A stretch of 64,000 nt of DNA from Pseudaminobacter salicylatoxidans (lineage in GTDB: Bacteria; Pseudomonadota; Alphaproteobacteria; Rhizobiales; Rhizobiaceae). Shown piece by piece: positions 25,210 to 34,460 of this stretch. Within the stretch, counting starts at the first letter, position 1. Each line of letters opens with the position of its first letter. The stretch spans positions 62,001-126,000 of the forward strand of contig NZ_QGGG01000014.1 in NCBI RefSeq assembly GCF_003148475.1. The letters are read 5' to 3'. The notes under the pieces are model-generated. The model ran no database searches and was not told where the DNA came from. It worked only from the letters and a program-made list of their open reading frames with translations. A program made the position numbers and the translations under genes.

Positions 25210-26157
25210 TCAATGGGGAGACGGAACACCGGTCACACCCGGCCGGGCCGGTCGCGCGTGCCTGCGGAATTCCAGCGCGATGTGGACGAGAAGGGCCGTG
25301 AACACCACCGCACCGCCCACAATGGTCCGCAGCGAGGGAATCTCTCCGTGAATGAGCCAGACCCAGACCGGCCCGAGAATAGGTTCGAACGTGCCCAGCA
25401 ATGCTGCCATCGCAGCCGGAACAAGGCGCGCGCCGGTGGCGAAGAAGGCAAGCCCCAGCCCGAGATTGACGACGCCGAAGGCGAACAGAAACCCCATGTC
25501 GCGCGCCGACACGTCTAAGCTTGCGGCCTGTGTCGCGGCGAATATGGCGGCAAGCATCGCACCGAGGCATGTCGCCGGGGTCATGCGCACATGCGCGAAG
25601 CGGCGGGTGATGACCGTCGCGATCGAGAACATCACCGCGATCAGCAGCGCCAGCCCGTCGCCGATGGGCGAGACATGGCCGTCGAAGGATTCCGACACCA
25701 TGATCGCCACGCCGCAGATCACGGCGGCGATTGCGGCCCATGTCGCCCCGGACACGCGCTCGCGAAACAGCACCCACGCGATCAGCGCCGCAAGCAGCGG
25801 CACGCCGGCCTGCATGAGAAGAATATTCGCCACGGTGGTGTAGGCCAGCGCCACGACGAAGGAACTCGACGCGGTGGCAAAGCACACGCCCACTGCGAGC
25901 CCCGGCAAACCCATGTCACGAAACAGTTTCAGCGTCGCGCGCCGGCCGTCGCGCCACACCATGAATCCGATGAGAAACGTCGCCGCCCATACCGAACGCC
26001 AGAACACCACCGTCCAGCTATCGGAATTGTCGATGAAGCGGGCGATAGCTCCACCGAAGCTCCACATCAATGCCGAGAGGAACACCAGAAGCATGCCCAC
26101 GCGCTCGTCGCGCCCGGAGGCCTGATTGGCGGCAGGAGAGACGGCAGCTTCTGTCAT
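25210..26157 (-). CDS. EamA/DMT-family transporter
   Basis: A 315-residue inner-membrane protein with ten predicted helices in two homologous EamA halves. The first helix is MLLVFLSALMWSFGGAIARF and each half contains the family's aromatic/glycine pattern. DMT proteins export or exchange amino acids, purines or other metabolites. The substrate cannot be read from sequence. The ATG at 26157 was chosen over one 15 codons upstream. It lies between putrescine genes, so a role in amine or amino-acid export is possible but unproven. Confidence 0.85.
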   Translation of the reverse strand: MTEAAVSPAANQASGRDERVGMLLVFLSALMWSFGGAIARFIDNSDSWTVVFWRSVWAATFLIGFMVWRDGRRATLKLFRDMGLPGLAVGVCFATASSSFVVALAYTTVANILLMQAGVPLLAALIAWVLFRERVSGATWAAIAAVICGVAIMVSESFDGHVSPIGDGLALLIAVMFSIATVITRRFAHVRMTPATCLGAMLAAIFAATQAASLDVSARDMGFLFAFGVVNLGLGLAFFATGARLVPAAMAALLGTFEPILGPVWVWLIHGEIPSLRTIVGGAVVFTALLVHIALEFRRHARPARPGVTGVPSPH

Positions 26158-26314
26158 GGCTCTACCATCGTCGCTTGGCGGTGGCTGCACATGCCGCAAC
26201 ACGACAGGCGCAGTCTAAATTGCGTAGCCGAAAGCCCGCAATTACGCCTGATCCAGCGATGTCCAGCGGTTGTGGCACCTGCGCGCCGGCCGGAAGACGA
26301 AGGCCCCCCGAAAT

Positions 26315-27754
26315 CTACTGAAAATCAAACGCGCTCAACCCAGTGACCATCTCGTCCAATCCCAGCGGCCTCGTCACCGGAGGCTCGGCGCGCGACAGGC
26401 AGCCGGTGCGCTCGCACAGGCGGCAGGCCGGACCAACGGGCGTGGCGACGCCCTGCCCCGGCTTCCCCTGCGCGCCTGCCGGCAATGCCGCGCCGTACAC
26501 GATCTCGTCCTTGAAGCCGATGTCGCATCCCAACAGCAGCGCGGTGCGCCGTGGTCGCTCGGTGAAGGCGCCCTGCGGGCCTTCCAGCGTGCGGGCGATG
26601 CACAGAAACTCGGCGCCATCCGGCATTTCCACCGCCTCGACCAGAATCTGGCCGGGCTGCGCGAAAGCGGCATGCACCGGCAGCTTGGGGCAGCCGCCCC
26701 CGAAGCGGCTTTGCGGAAACCCTTGCGCACCCGCCTTGCGGAAACGGTTCCCGGCATTGTCCACTTCCAGCATGAAGAAGGGCACCCCTGCCGCGCCGGG
26801 CCGCTGCAACATGGTCAGCCGATTGGCCGCCTGTTCGAAAGAAACGCCGAAACGCGATTTCAGCACATCGACATCGTAACGCCCGCGCAGCGCTGCTGCC
26901 TGGAAGGCCTGATAAGGCATCATCAGCGCATGCGCCGCATAACGGCCAAGCTCGAAGCGCGCCAGCCGGCGAGCTTCATCCGAAGACAGTTTCAGCGACT
27001 GGATTTCGGCGGCCACCGCCACCGACATGCGAATAAGACAGGCCTCCATCGCCACTTCACGAAGCTGGTCGAAGGGAGAAAGCCGTTCGGATATGAACAG
27101 GCGCTGCGAATGCCGGTCATAACGGCGGCGCCAGTTGGGCATGGTGGCCACCGGCAACACCTTCACCACGATGCCGAACTCCCGCTTCAGCCAAGCCTTC
27201 AGCGCGCCATAAAGATCGTCGCCCGGATCGAGCACGGCAGTGAAGGCTTCCGCCTCCTCCTCCAACGCCGCAAAATGGTTCGGACGGCGCTCGAATACCT
27301 CGCGCACTTCATCGATGGGCAGGCGCGCGCCGGAGAGAGCCGTCGCCCGCCCCTCATGGGCAAGCAGTTCCGACAGGTCGGAGAGGCGCTCGGCCTGCTC
27401 GCGATAGGCGCGAAAGAGCTTGATTACCGCCGCCGTGGCGTTCGGCGCTCCCTCCGCCAGCTCCACCAGTTCCTGATCGCCCGGCAGTTCACCGGCCAGC
27501 AGCGGATCGGAAAACACCTCGCGCAAGGCGGCAATCGAGCCGCGTGCCTCGCCATGCAGTTCTTCCGGCTCCACCTTGTAGACAGAGGCGAGCTTGAGGA
27601 TGAGTTGAACCGTCAGCGGCCGTTGATTGCGTTCGATGAGATTGAGATAGGACGGCGATATGCCCAACCCCTCGGCCATCGCCGTCTGGGTGAGGCCCTT
27701 GCCGTTGCGGATGCGCCGGATGCGCGGGCCCGCGAAGATCTTCTGCTCAGCCAT
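26315..27754 (-). CDS. XRE/IrrE-type regulator of the ScfR/RamB family
   Basis: A 479-residue regulator. Residues 8-65 are an XRE HTH (IRRIRNGKGLTQTAMAEGLG). Residues about 150-300 correspond to the ImmA/IrrE domain, and the C-terminal part is DUF2083-like with conserved cysteines (GGGCPKLPVHAAF and PACRLCERTGCLSRAEP), a likely metal or redox site. The HExxH protease motif of IrrE is not present; the equivalent stretch reads LREVAMEACLI, so it is not expected to be a protease. RamB/ScfR proteins control acetate, propionate or glyoxylate genes and sense acyl-CoA levels. It is divergent from isocitrate lyase, its likely target. Confidence 0.88.
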   Translation of the reverse strand: MAEQKIFAGPRIRRIRNGKGLTQTAMAEGLGISPSYLNLIERNQRPLTVQLILKLASVYKVEPEELHGEARGSIAALREVFSDPLLAGELPGDQELVELAEGAPNATAAVIKLFRAYREQAERLSDLSELLAHEGRATALSGARLPIDEVREVFERRPNHFAALEEEAEAFTAVLDPGDDLYGALKAWLKREFGIVVKVLPVATMPNWRRRYDRHSQRLFISERLSPFDQLREVAMEACLIRMSVAVAAEIQSLKLSSDEARRLARFELGRYAAHALMMPYQAFQAAALRGRYDVDVLKSRFGVSFEQAANRLTMLQRPGAAGVPFFMLEVDNAGNRFRKAGAQGFPQSRFGGGCPKLPVHAAFAQPGQILVEAVEMPDGAEFLCIARTLEGPQGAFTERPRRTALLLGCDIGFKDEIVYGAALPAGAQGKPGQGVATPVGPACRLCERTGCLSRAEPPVTRPLGLDEMVTGLSAFDFQ

Positions 27755-28035
27755 TCACGTCACCCACTATCCATCCTGATCGTCCACGCTGCCGATTGAT
27801 CAGTTGTTACACGATTTACAAATCCCCGCTGCACGGGTGGCGCAAACCTCACTTTACATCTTTTACAATTTTACATCCGCCCTTAGTCAAACTCAACACA
27901 GATTTTCCCTTATTAATTGGGGTGTATGGCGATTTTTCTGGTCGTTTTCGCACTGCAATGTAAATCAAGTCACATGAAATCCACCTCGCAGCATAGTGGT
28001 TTCAGTGAAAGTGGTTCAAATCAGCGGAGCAAACC
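27755..28035. promoter_or_regulatory. Divergent promoter region of the ScfR-like gene and aceA, with TTTACA array
   Basis: The 281-base gap contains TTTACA at 27815-27820, 27853-27858, 27862-27867 and 27870-27875, and an inverted TGTAAA at 27959-27964. The three central copies are spaced 9 and 8 bases apart. The gap is AT-rich compared with its surroundings. The array is a candidate binding site for the adjacent regulator. Confidence 0.5.
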
Positions 28036-29325
<1,290 letters not shown>

Positions 29326-29391
29326 CTGAAACCGCATCGCGACCTGCGCCACCACCGAACCGGCGCAGGCGCGGCCCAGGAGGAAGAAGCA

Positions 29392-29628
29392 ATGACACCC
29401 AGGACACGTGTCAAGGAACGCGCCGAGGAACAGTCCTCAAGCATGAATGCCGACCAGCAAGCCGCCATCCGCATCGTGGCCAACGACCTGCACCGGCTCA
29501 ACCAGTCGGTCATGAAGGCGGTGGAAGCCGGCGTCTCGGTGGAACTCGTGCGTTCGGCCCGCCACCACGATGCCAACGGCAACTGGGGCGACCTGCTGAT
29601 ACCGGTGATCGTGACGGCGCAGAATTAG
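29392..29628 (+). CDS. Small conserved-type hypothetical protein downstream of aceA
   Basis: A 78-residue helical protein: an N-terminal basic part, then MNADQQAAIRIVANDLHRLN and a segment VELVRSARHHDANGNWGDLL ending IPVIVTAQN. GGAGGAAGAAGC precedes the ATG. It follows aceA by 66 bases on the same strand and may be co-transcribed. From memory, similar small proteins stand beside isocitrate lyase in other rhizobia, but this was not checked. No function is inferred. Confidence 0.65.
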   Translation: MTPRTRVKERAEEQSSSMNADQQAAIRIVANDLHRLNQSVMKAVEAGVSVELVRSARHHDANGNWGDLLIPVIVTAQN

Positions 29629-29645
29629 GGGATCAGCCGGCCCAG

Positions 29646-29683
29646 TAGAGTCTGATGACGTTATCTCTCGTCCTCAGACTCTA
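29646..29683. repeat. Inverted repeat with 10-bp stem
   Basis: TAGAGTCTGA at 29646-29655 pairs with TCAGACTCTA at 29674-29683 across an 18-base loop. It lies after the aceA unit and directly before the RIME-like palindrome. Confidence 0.5.
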
Positions 29684-29694
29684 TCTATTTGTTT

Positions 29695-29743
29695 GAGCAT
29701 CGTCTTTTCCCGAAACCGGTTCCCACCTTTCGGGATCACGCTC
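29695..29743. repeat. RIME-like rhizobial intergenic palindrome
   Basis: The stretch begins GAGCATCGTCTTTTCCCGAA, has ACCGGTTCCCACCTTTCGGG in the middle and ends ATCACGCTC. It matches, from memory, the widespread rhizobial intergenic palindrome of the type GAGCATGATC...CCGGTT...GATCATGCTC (RIME family). It is intergenic, as these repeats normally are. It supports assignment to the rhizobial lineage. Confidence 0.65.
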
Positions 29744-29767
29744 CAAACGTGCGGCAAGCCTCAAAAA

Positions 29768-29797
29768 CAAAACCCCGGCAGCGATGCCGGGGTTTTG
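29768..29797. terminator. Bidirectional rho-independent terminator
   Basis: CAAAACCCCGGCA at 29768-29780 pairs perfectly with TGCCGGGGTTTTG at 29785-29797 around GCGA. It ends the leftward outer-membrane protein gene, followed by TTTTTGA on that strand, and can also stop rightward transcripts from the aceA unit. Confidence 0.85.
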
Positions 29798-29818
29798 TCT
29801 AGCCATGAGACGGTTCGA

Positions 29819-30505
29819 TCAGAACTTGTAGTTCAGGCCGACGCGGACACCATCCGAGCGCCACTTGCCGCGCACCGTGTCGCCACCGATGTTGTAATCG
29901 TCCTTGCCGAGATCGATATGCAGATACTCGACCTTAGCCGTGAGATTGTCGGTGAAGGCGTATTCGACACCGGCACCCGCCGTCCAGCCGAAGCGCGTAT
30001 TGCTGTCGCTGAAGCTTTCTCCCGTCGTCGGATTGTCTGCCGAAAGGCGAACATTGCCATAGGCCGCGCCGCCGGTGATGTAAGGCAGGAAGCGGTCGAA
30101 GGCATAACCCACACGCGGCCGCAACGTGCCGATCCAGCGGTTCTTGGTTTCGCAGGTGAAGTCAGGATTCGGGCAGGGAATGTCGCCCTTGGCGCCGGAC
30201 CAGGAAAGATCGGTCTCGAGGCCGAGCACAACATTGTTGTAGAACTGATAGTTGTAGCCGAGCGTGCCGCCGATGAACCCGCCCTTGGCATCGAACCGTG
30301 CGAAATCGCCGGTATCTTCGATCGTCCAGTCAGCCTTGCCCCAGTTATATCCACCCACGATACCGACATAGAAACCGGTCCAGGTGAAGATGGGCGTCAC
30401 CACGGGTGCCGGTTCTTCTGGAATGACAACATCGGCGGCAGAGGCAACCGACGCGGTGGAGAGGAGTGCGGTAATGAGTACAGCGCGTGCAATGCCTTGT
30501 TTCAA
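29819..30505 (-). CDS. Outer-membrane beta-barrel protein (Omp25/Omp31-like)
   Basis: A 228-residue protein with signal peptide (MKQGIARAVLITALLSTASV, cleaved after ASA), a short Pro-rich stretch, then an eight-strand barrel pattern. The WTGFYVGIVGGYNWGKADW start, a GFIGGTLGYNYQ strand and the terminal GVRVGLNYKF, ending in Phe, are typical of rhizobial/Brucella Omp25-31 porin-like proteins. The start is taken as TTG at 30505 because GGAGG lies five bases upstream; the ATG at 30517 has no such site. It sits in the outer membrane, and its role is structural or in permeability. Confidence 0.85.
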   Translation of the reverse strand: MKQGIARAVLITALLSTASVASAADVVIPEEPAPVVTPIFTWTGFYVGIVGGYNWGKADWTIEDTGDFARFDAKGGFIGGTLGYNYQFYNNVVLGLETDLSWSGAKGDIPCPNPDFTCETKNRWIGTLRPRVGYAFDRFLPYITGGAAYGNVRLSADNPTTGESFSDSNTRFGWTAGAGVEYAFTDNLTAKVEYLHIDLGKDDYNIGGDTVRGKWRSDGVRVGLNYKF

Positions 30506-30737
30506 GGTTGCCTCCATTCGCAAAATACGCCCAGCCCGCCCGAACGCATCGACTGCAATGTAGCGCAGACCGCTTCAAAAGGCTGTCACACAGCTGCAAC
30601 AGTGACCAAAGACTTTGATAATGGTTGAGAAAACCCAACTTGGCCCGGCAAAGATGCGCAAAGCAACCTGAAGATGTGCCCAAGATGCGGAAGCGACGCT
30701 TTCACCCCGCCTTGCCCGCCAACCGCAGGAGCTCGGC

Positions 30738-32024
30738 TTAGATGCGGTCGCGCAAGGCGTACCAGTGCAGCGCCAGGAACAGCAGTGGCGCGCGCAGGCG
30801 AGCGCCACCGGGAAAAGCCGGAACCTTCAGTTCCTCGAACAACTTCAGGCGGTCGCGATTGCCGGCAACCGTTTCGGCATAAAGCCTGCCGACGAAATTC
30901 GAGAGCATCACCCCATGCCCCGAATAGCCGCCGGCAAAGATGACATTGGGCATCACCTCCCGCACGAAGGGCTTGCGCGGCATGGTGATGCCGACATAAC
31001 CACCCCAGCTATGCGTGATCTCCACGTCCTTCAACGCCGGATAAAGCTCGACGATCTGCTTGCGGATCGCAGCCTGCATGTCGCGCGGGTCGCTGACCGT
31101 GTAGGTTTCGCTTCCGCCGAACAACAGCCGCCCTTCCTTCGACTTGCGGAAATATCGCACGACGAAGCGTGAATCGTCGACGGATTCTCCACCTGGGATT
31201 ACCGGGCTGTCGGCGCCGAGCGGCGCTGTAGCTCCAATGAAGGAGCCGATCGGCATGACATGCGCCGCGCTTACCGGCTCCAGCCTGCCGCCATAAGCAT
31301 TGACGGCGATCAGTGCCTTGTCGGCGGTGATGGTGCCTGTCGGCGTCGTCACCTGCACCTTGCCACCGTTCGAGACGACGCTGGTGGCAGGGGTTTTCTC
31401 GAAAAGCTGAACCCCGGCCGCAGCCGCCACCCGCGCCGTGCCCAGCGCGAGCTTCAACGGGTGGATGTGACCTGTGCCGGTGTCGCGGGTGCCGCCGAAA
31501 TAAACGGCTGTACCGAGCCGCTCGGCCGTTTCCTTCGCGTCCATGAAGGAGATGCGCTCGTAGCCGAAGCGTGTCGCCATGATTTCGGCATGCGCCTTAT
31601 AGGCGTCGACATAGCGCTTCTTGTGCACGACCGAAAGCTGGCCCGGCATGAAGTCGATCTCGATGTCGTTGCTGACGGCGAAGTCGAGCAGATGCGCCTT
31701 GGCCTCCTCGGCAAGATCGAAGAGGAGCTTGGCTCGGGTGAAGCCGAGCTCTGCTTCCAGTTCCTCGGCCCATGCACGTTGGCCCGTGCCAAGCTGGCCG
31801 CCGTTACGGCCCGACGCGCCATCGCCGAAACGCTGCGCCTCGATCAGCACGACATTGACGCCCGCCTTAGCCAGATGTGCGGCCGCCGACAGGCCGGTAA
31901 ACCCTCCGCCGACAATGACGACATCGGCGCTGCGATCTCCGTCGAGAACCGGAAAGGCGGCTCGCGCTCCAGCCGTGTCCTCGTACCAGGAATGGCCGGG
32001 CGAGATCAGGGGCTGGTAGGTCAT
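30738..32024 (-). CDS. puuB: PuuB-like FAD-dependent gamma-glutamylputrescine oxidoreductase
   Basis: A 428-residue DAO-family flavoprotein. The dinucleotide-binding motif VVIVGGGFTGLSAAAHLAKA begins at about residue 28, followed by GASGRNGGQLGTGQ, which is typical of PuuB/OrdL-like proteins. The family C-terminus includes a THSWGGYVGITMPRKPF stretch and an FAGGYSGHGVML stretch. It probably oxidises gamma-glutamylputrescine to the aldehyde with release of ammonia and H2O2. The ATG at 32024 starts the standard sequence MTYQPLISPGHSWYED; the upstream frame is not protein-like. It follows a PuuA-like gene by 100 bases, so the two may form one unit. Confidence 0.87.
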   Translation of the reverse strand: MTYQPLISPGHSWYEDTAGARAAFPVLDGDRSADVVIVGGGFTGLSAAAHLAKAGVNVVLIEAQRFGDGASGRNGGQLGTGQRAWAEELEAELGFTRAKLLFDLAEEAKAHLLDFAVSNDIEIDFMPGQLSVVHKKRYVDAYKAHAEIMATRFGYERISFMDAKETAERLGTAVYFGGTRDTGTGHIHPLKLALGTARVAAAAGVQLFEKTPATSVVSNGGKVQVTTPTGTITADKALIAVNAYGGRLEPVSAAHVMPIGSFIGATAPLGADSPVIPGGESVDDSRFVVRYFRKSKEGRLLFGGSETYTVSDPRDMQAAIRKQIVELYPALKDVEITHSWGGYVGITMPRKPFVREVMPNVIFAGGYSGHGVMLSNFVGRLYAETVAGNRDRLKLFEELKVPAFPGGARLRAPLLFLALHWYALRDRI

Positions 32025-32124
32025 GCAGCACTCGGGTTCACAGGTTGGGAAGAAAGCAGGGAACAGGGCGGCAGGCTTGAAAGACATGGAGCGTAAGCCC
32101 CCTACCGCCCTTGTCTCCACGACA

Positions 32125-33558
32125 TCACACGTTCAGAAGCAGATATTCCCGCTCCCACGGGCTGATAACCTCCATGAAGGTCTCGAACTCTGCCCGCTTG
32201 ATGGCTGCATAGGTGGTGACGAAAGGCTCTCCGAGCAGCGCCCGCAAATCTTCATCGGCTTCAAAGAGCGTGACCGCCTCGATCAGGCCGCGCGGCAGGT
32301 CGATCTGGTCCTCATTGGCCGTGGTTCCGATCGGGTCATCAGGCTTGAGCCCGTTCTTCAGACCGATCAAACCACAGGCGAGCGAAGCGGCCAGCGCCAG
32401 ATAAGGATTGGCATCCGAGGAAGGAATGCGGTTTTCCACGCGCCGCGCCGCCGGATCGGAGCGCGGTACACGGAAAGCGGTGGTGCGATTGTCATAGCCC
32501 CATTTGGTGTTGACCGGGGCGGATGCCGCCTGCGTCAGCCGGCGATAGGAATTCACGTAAGGCGCCAGCATCACCAGCGCATTGGGCACATGCTGCTGCA
32601 TGCCGCCGATGAAGTTGAAGAAGGCGTCCGTCTCCTCACCGTTGGCCCCGGAAAAGATATTCTTCCCGGTCTTGCGATCAATGATCGACTGGTGAATGTG
32701 CATTGCCGAGCCGGGCTGCCCCTGGATCGGCTTGGCCATGAAGGTGGCGTAGGTGTCGTGCTTCAACGCGGCTTCCCGAATGGTGCGCTTGAACAGGAAC
32801 ACCTGGTCTGCAAGTTCCACGGGATCGCCATGGCGCAGGTTGATCTCGAGCTGACCAGCTCCCTCCTCATGGATCAGGGTGTCGATCTCAAGGCCCTGAT
32901 TTTCGGAGAAATGGTAGATATCGTCGATGAGTTCGTCGAATTCGTTGACGCCGGCGATGGAATATCCCGCGCCACCGCCAATCGCCCGGCCGGAACGCCC
33001 GACCGGCGGGGTAAGCGGATAGTCGGGATCGGGGTTCTTGCGCACCAGATAGAACTCGATCTCCGGCGCCACGACCGGCTTGAGGCCCATCGTCTCATAC
33101 GCTTTGACGACACGCCGCAGCACGTTGCGCGGCGTGAATTCCACCGAGCGCCCGTCCTGATGGACAAGATCGCAGATCACCTGGGCGGTGGGGTCCTCCT
33201 CCCACGGTACGGCGGTCAGCGTGGAAAGGTCGGGCACCAGTTTCAGGTCGCCGTCATCTTCCGGATAGGAGAAGCCGTTGCCATCCTCGGGGTAGCCCCC
33301 GGAAATGGTCATCATGAACACCGCCGAAGGCAGCGCGAGCGAGGTGTTCGATGTGAACTTGCTCGAAGGCATCATCTTGCCGCGCGCCACGCCGGCCTGA
33401 TCGGGGGTGATGCATTCGATGTCTTCGATACCGCGCCATTCGAGCCAGGGGCTCACTTCCTTCCAGCTTTTCACGCCGCGCAGGTTTTTGACGAAAGCAG
33501 GCATACGGGCCCGTCCCCCACTCTTCGAGGGGCGAACTTCCTTTTTAGGGGCAGGCAT
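32125..33558 (-). CDS. puuA: PuuA-like glutamine synthetase family protein, second copy
   Basis: A 477-residue glutamine synthetase superfamily protein of the gamma-glutamylputrescine synthetase group. Family features are APEIEFYLVRKNPDPDYPL, EEGAGQLEINLRHGDPVELA, GSAMHIHQSIIDRKTGKNIF, and TTAFRVPRSDPAARRVENRI. Its placement directly upstream of puuB on the same strand makes it the better candidate for the first step of the Puu pathway; the copy at 23662 is nearer the transporter. ATG at 33558 is preferred over the adjacent TTG at 33561. The two copies differ in many positions, so they may prefer different amines. Confidence 0.88.
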   Translation of the reverse strand: MPAPKKEVRPSKSGGRARMPAFVKNLRGVKSWKEVSPWLEWRGIEDIECITPDQAGVARGKMMPSSKFTSNTSLALPSAVFMMTISGGYPEDGNGFSYPEDDGDLKLVPDLSTLTAVPWEEDPTAQVICDLVHQDGRSVEFTPRNVLRRVVKAYETMGLKPVVAPEIEFYLVRKNPDPDYPLTPPVGRSGRAIGGGAGYSIAGVNEFDELIDDIYHFSENQGLEIDTLIHEEGAGQLEINLRHGDPVELADQVFLFKRTIREAALKHDTYATFMAKPIQGQPGSAMHIHQSIIDRKTGKNIFSGANGEETDAFFNFIGGMQQHVPNALVMLAPYVNSYRRLTQAASAPVNTKWGYDNRTTAFRVPRSDPAARRVENRIPSSDANPYLALAASLACGLIGLKNGLKPDDPIGTTANEDQIDLPRGLIEAVTLFEADEDLRALLGEPFVTTYAAIKRAEFETFMEVISPWEREYLLLNV

Positions 33559-33676
33559 CAATCACCAAGATTTGATTTCGGATTTCGGCAGTATAAGCGC
33601 GCTCCACCGCGGAAGGGAAGAGGCTTGCCAGGAACCGCGGAACGCCGGATTCCCCCGAAAAGTCGGAGGCGAGATC

Positions 33677-34123
33677 CTATCTGCCCAGACGCTCCAGCAC
33701 CGTCTGCAGCCGTTCGGGCGTGATCGGCTTCATGACGACGGCGTCCACGGCCGGGAAGGCAGCAACATCCTCCCTCCTCAGCATCCGGGTCGAAAGCAGC
33801 AGGACACGCGGCGTCTCGGGGTCGGCCATGCGGCGCAGTTGCACCAGTGGCTCCATCAATGCATCGCAGTCGGTGTTGTCGGCACCGCCGTCGAGCACGA
33901 TCGTGCCGGGAAGCTGTGTCTCCAGAGCCTTCAATGCCGCCTCCAGGTCCATCGAAACCGGTCGCAACCCGGCGTTTTCGAGGATTTTCGACACCACTAC
34001 CCGATTGATCTGCGATCGGCCGACGACAAGCGCGCGAGAAAAATCGATTACCGGCTTGTCTGAAACTTCAGCATCCAGCTCGACACCCCCGCCGTGTTTC
34101 GGGTCGAGACTTGACTGGGTCAT
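33677..34123 (-). CDS. Stand-alone receiver-domain protein with a degenerate acidic pocket
   Basis: A 148-residue protein. Residues about 28-148 fold as a response-regulator receiver domain: strand 1 ALVVGRSQINR, phospho-acceptor Asp in TIVLDGGAD, Ser in VLLLSTR, and Lys in VVMKPITPE. The usual acidic pair after strand 1 (DD or ED) is replaced by Gly-Arg, so Mg2+ binding and phosphorylation are doubtful. There is no output domain. It may act as a phosphorylation-independent protein partner or a phosphate-sink relic. No histidine kinase is nearby. Confidence 0.78.
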   Translation of the reverse strand: MTQSSLDPKHGGGVELDAEVSDKPVIDFSRALVVGRSQINRVVVSKILENAGLRPVSMDLEAALKALETQLPGTIVLDGGADNTDCDALMEPLVQLRRMADPETPRVLLLSTRMLRREDVAAFPAVDAVVMKPITPERLQTVLERLGR

Positions 34124-34460
34124 CTAAAGTGAACTTGCCCCCTTTGTTCGTTCAATCTTTAGTTGAATTGGGCCGCAAGTAATTCTCAGCCAGAATGAAC
34201 ATGTCAAGTGCAAATGTCTTTCGCACCCTACATGGGCTGAAAAGCCGAAACACTTTAGGCGAGATAACGTTAGTGGGGGCATGCTACTAAAGTTGCATGC
34301 ATCGCGTCGGGGAGATGACAAGAGAAAACGCCTGAAAGGCGCCACGCCGTTGGCGCGAGCCCGCCTCTGCATGGCACGCAGCACACGCAGAAGCTCCAGG
34401 TCAACCGCCTTCGGAAGCGGTCATCCACCACGCATCTTGCCGTCGCGGGGCTTGCCCGCG
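34124..34460. other. 336-base gap, no gene recognised
   Basis: The left 150 bases are AT-rich and probably hold the promoter of the receiver-domain gene. The remainder is GC-rich with no supported frame. Confidence 0.4.
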
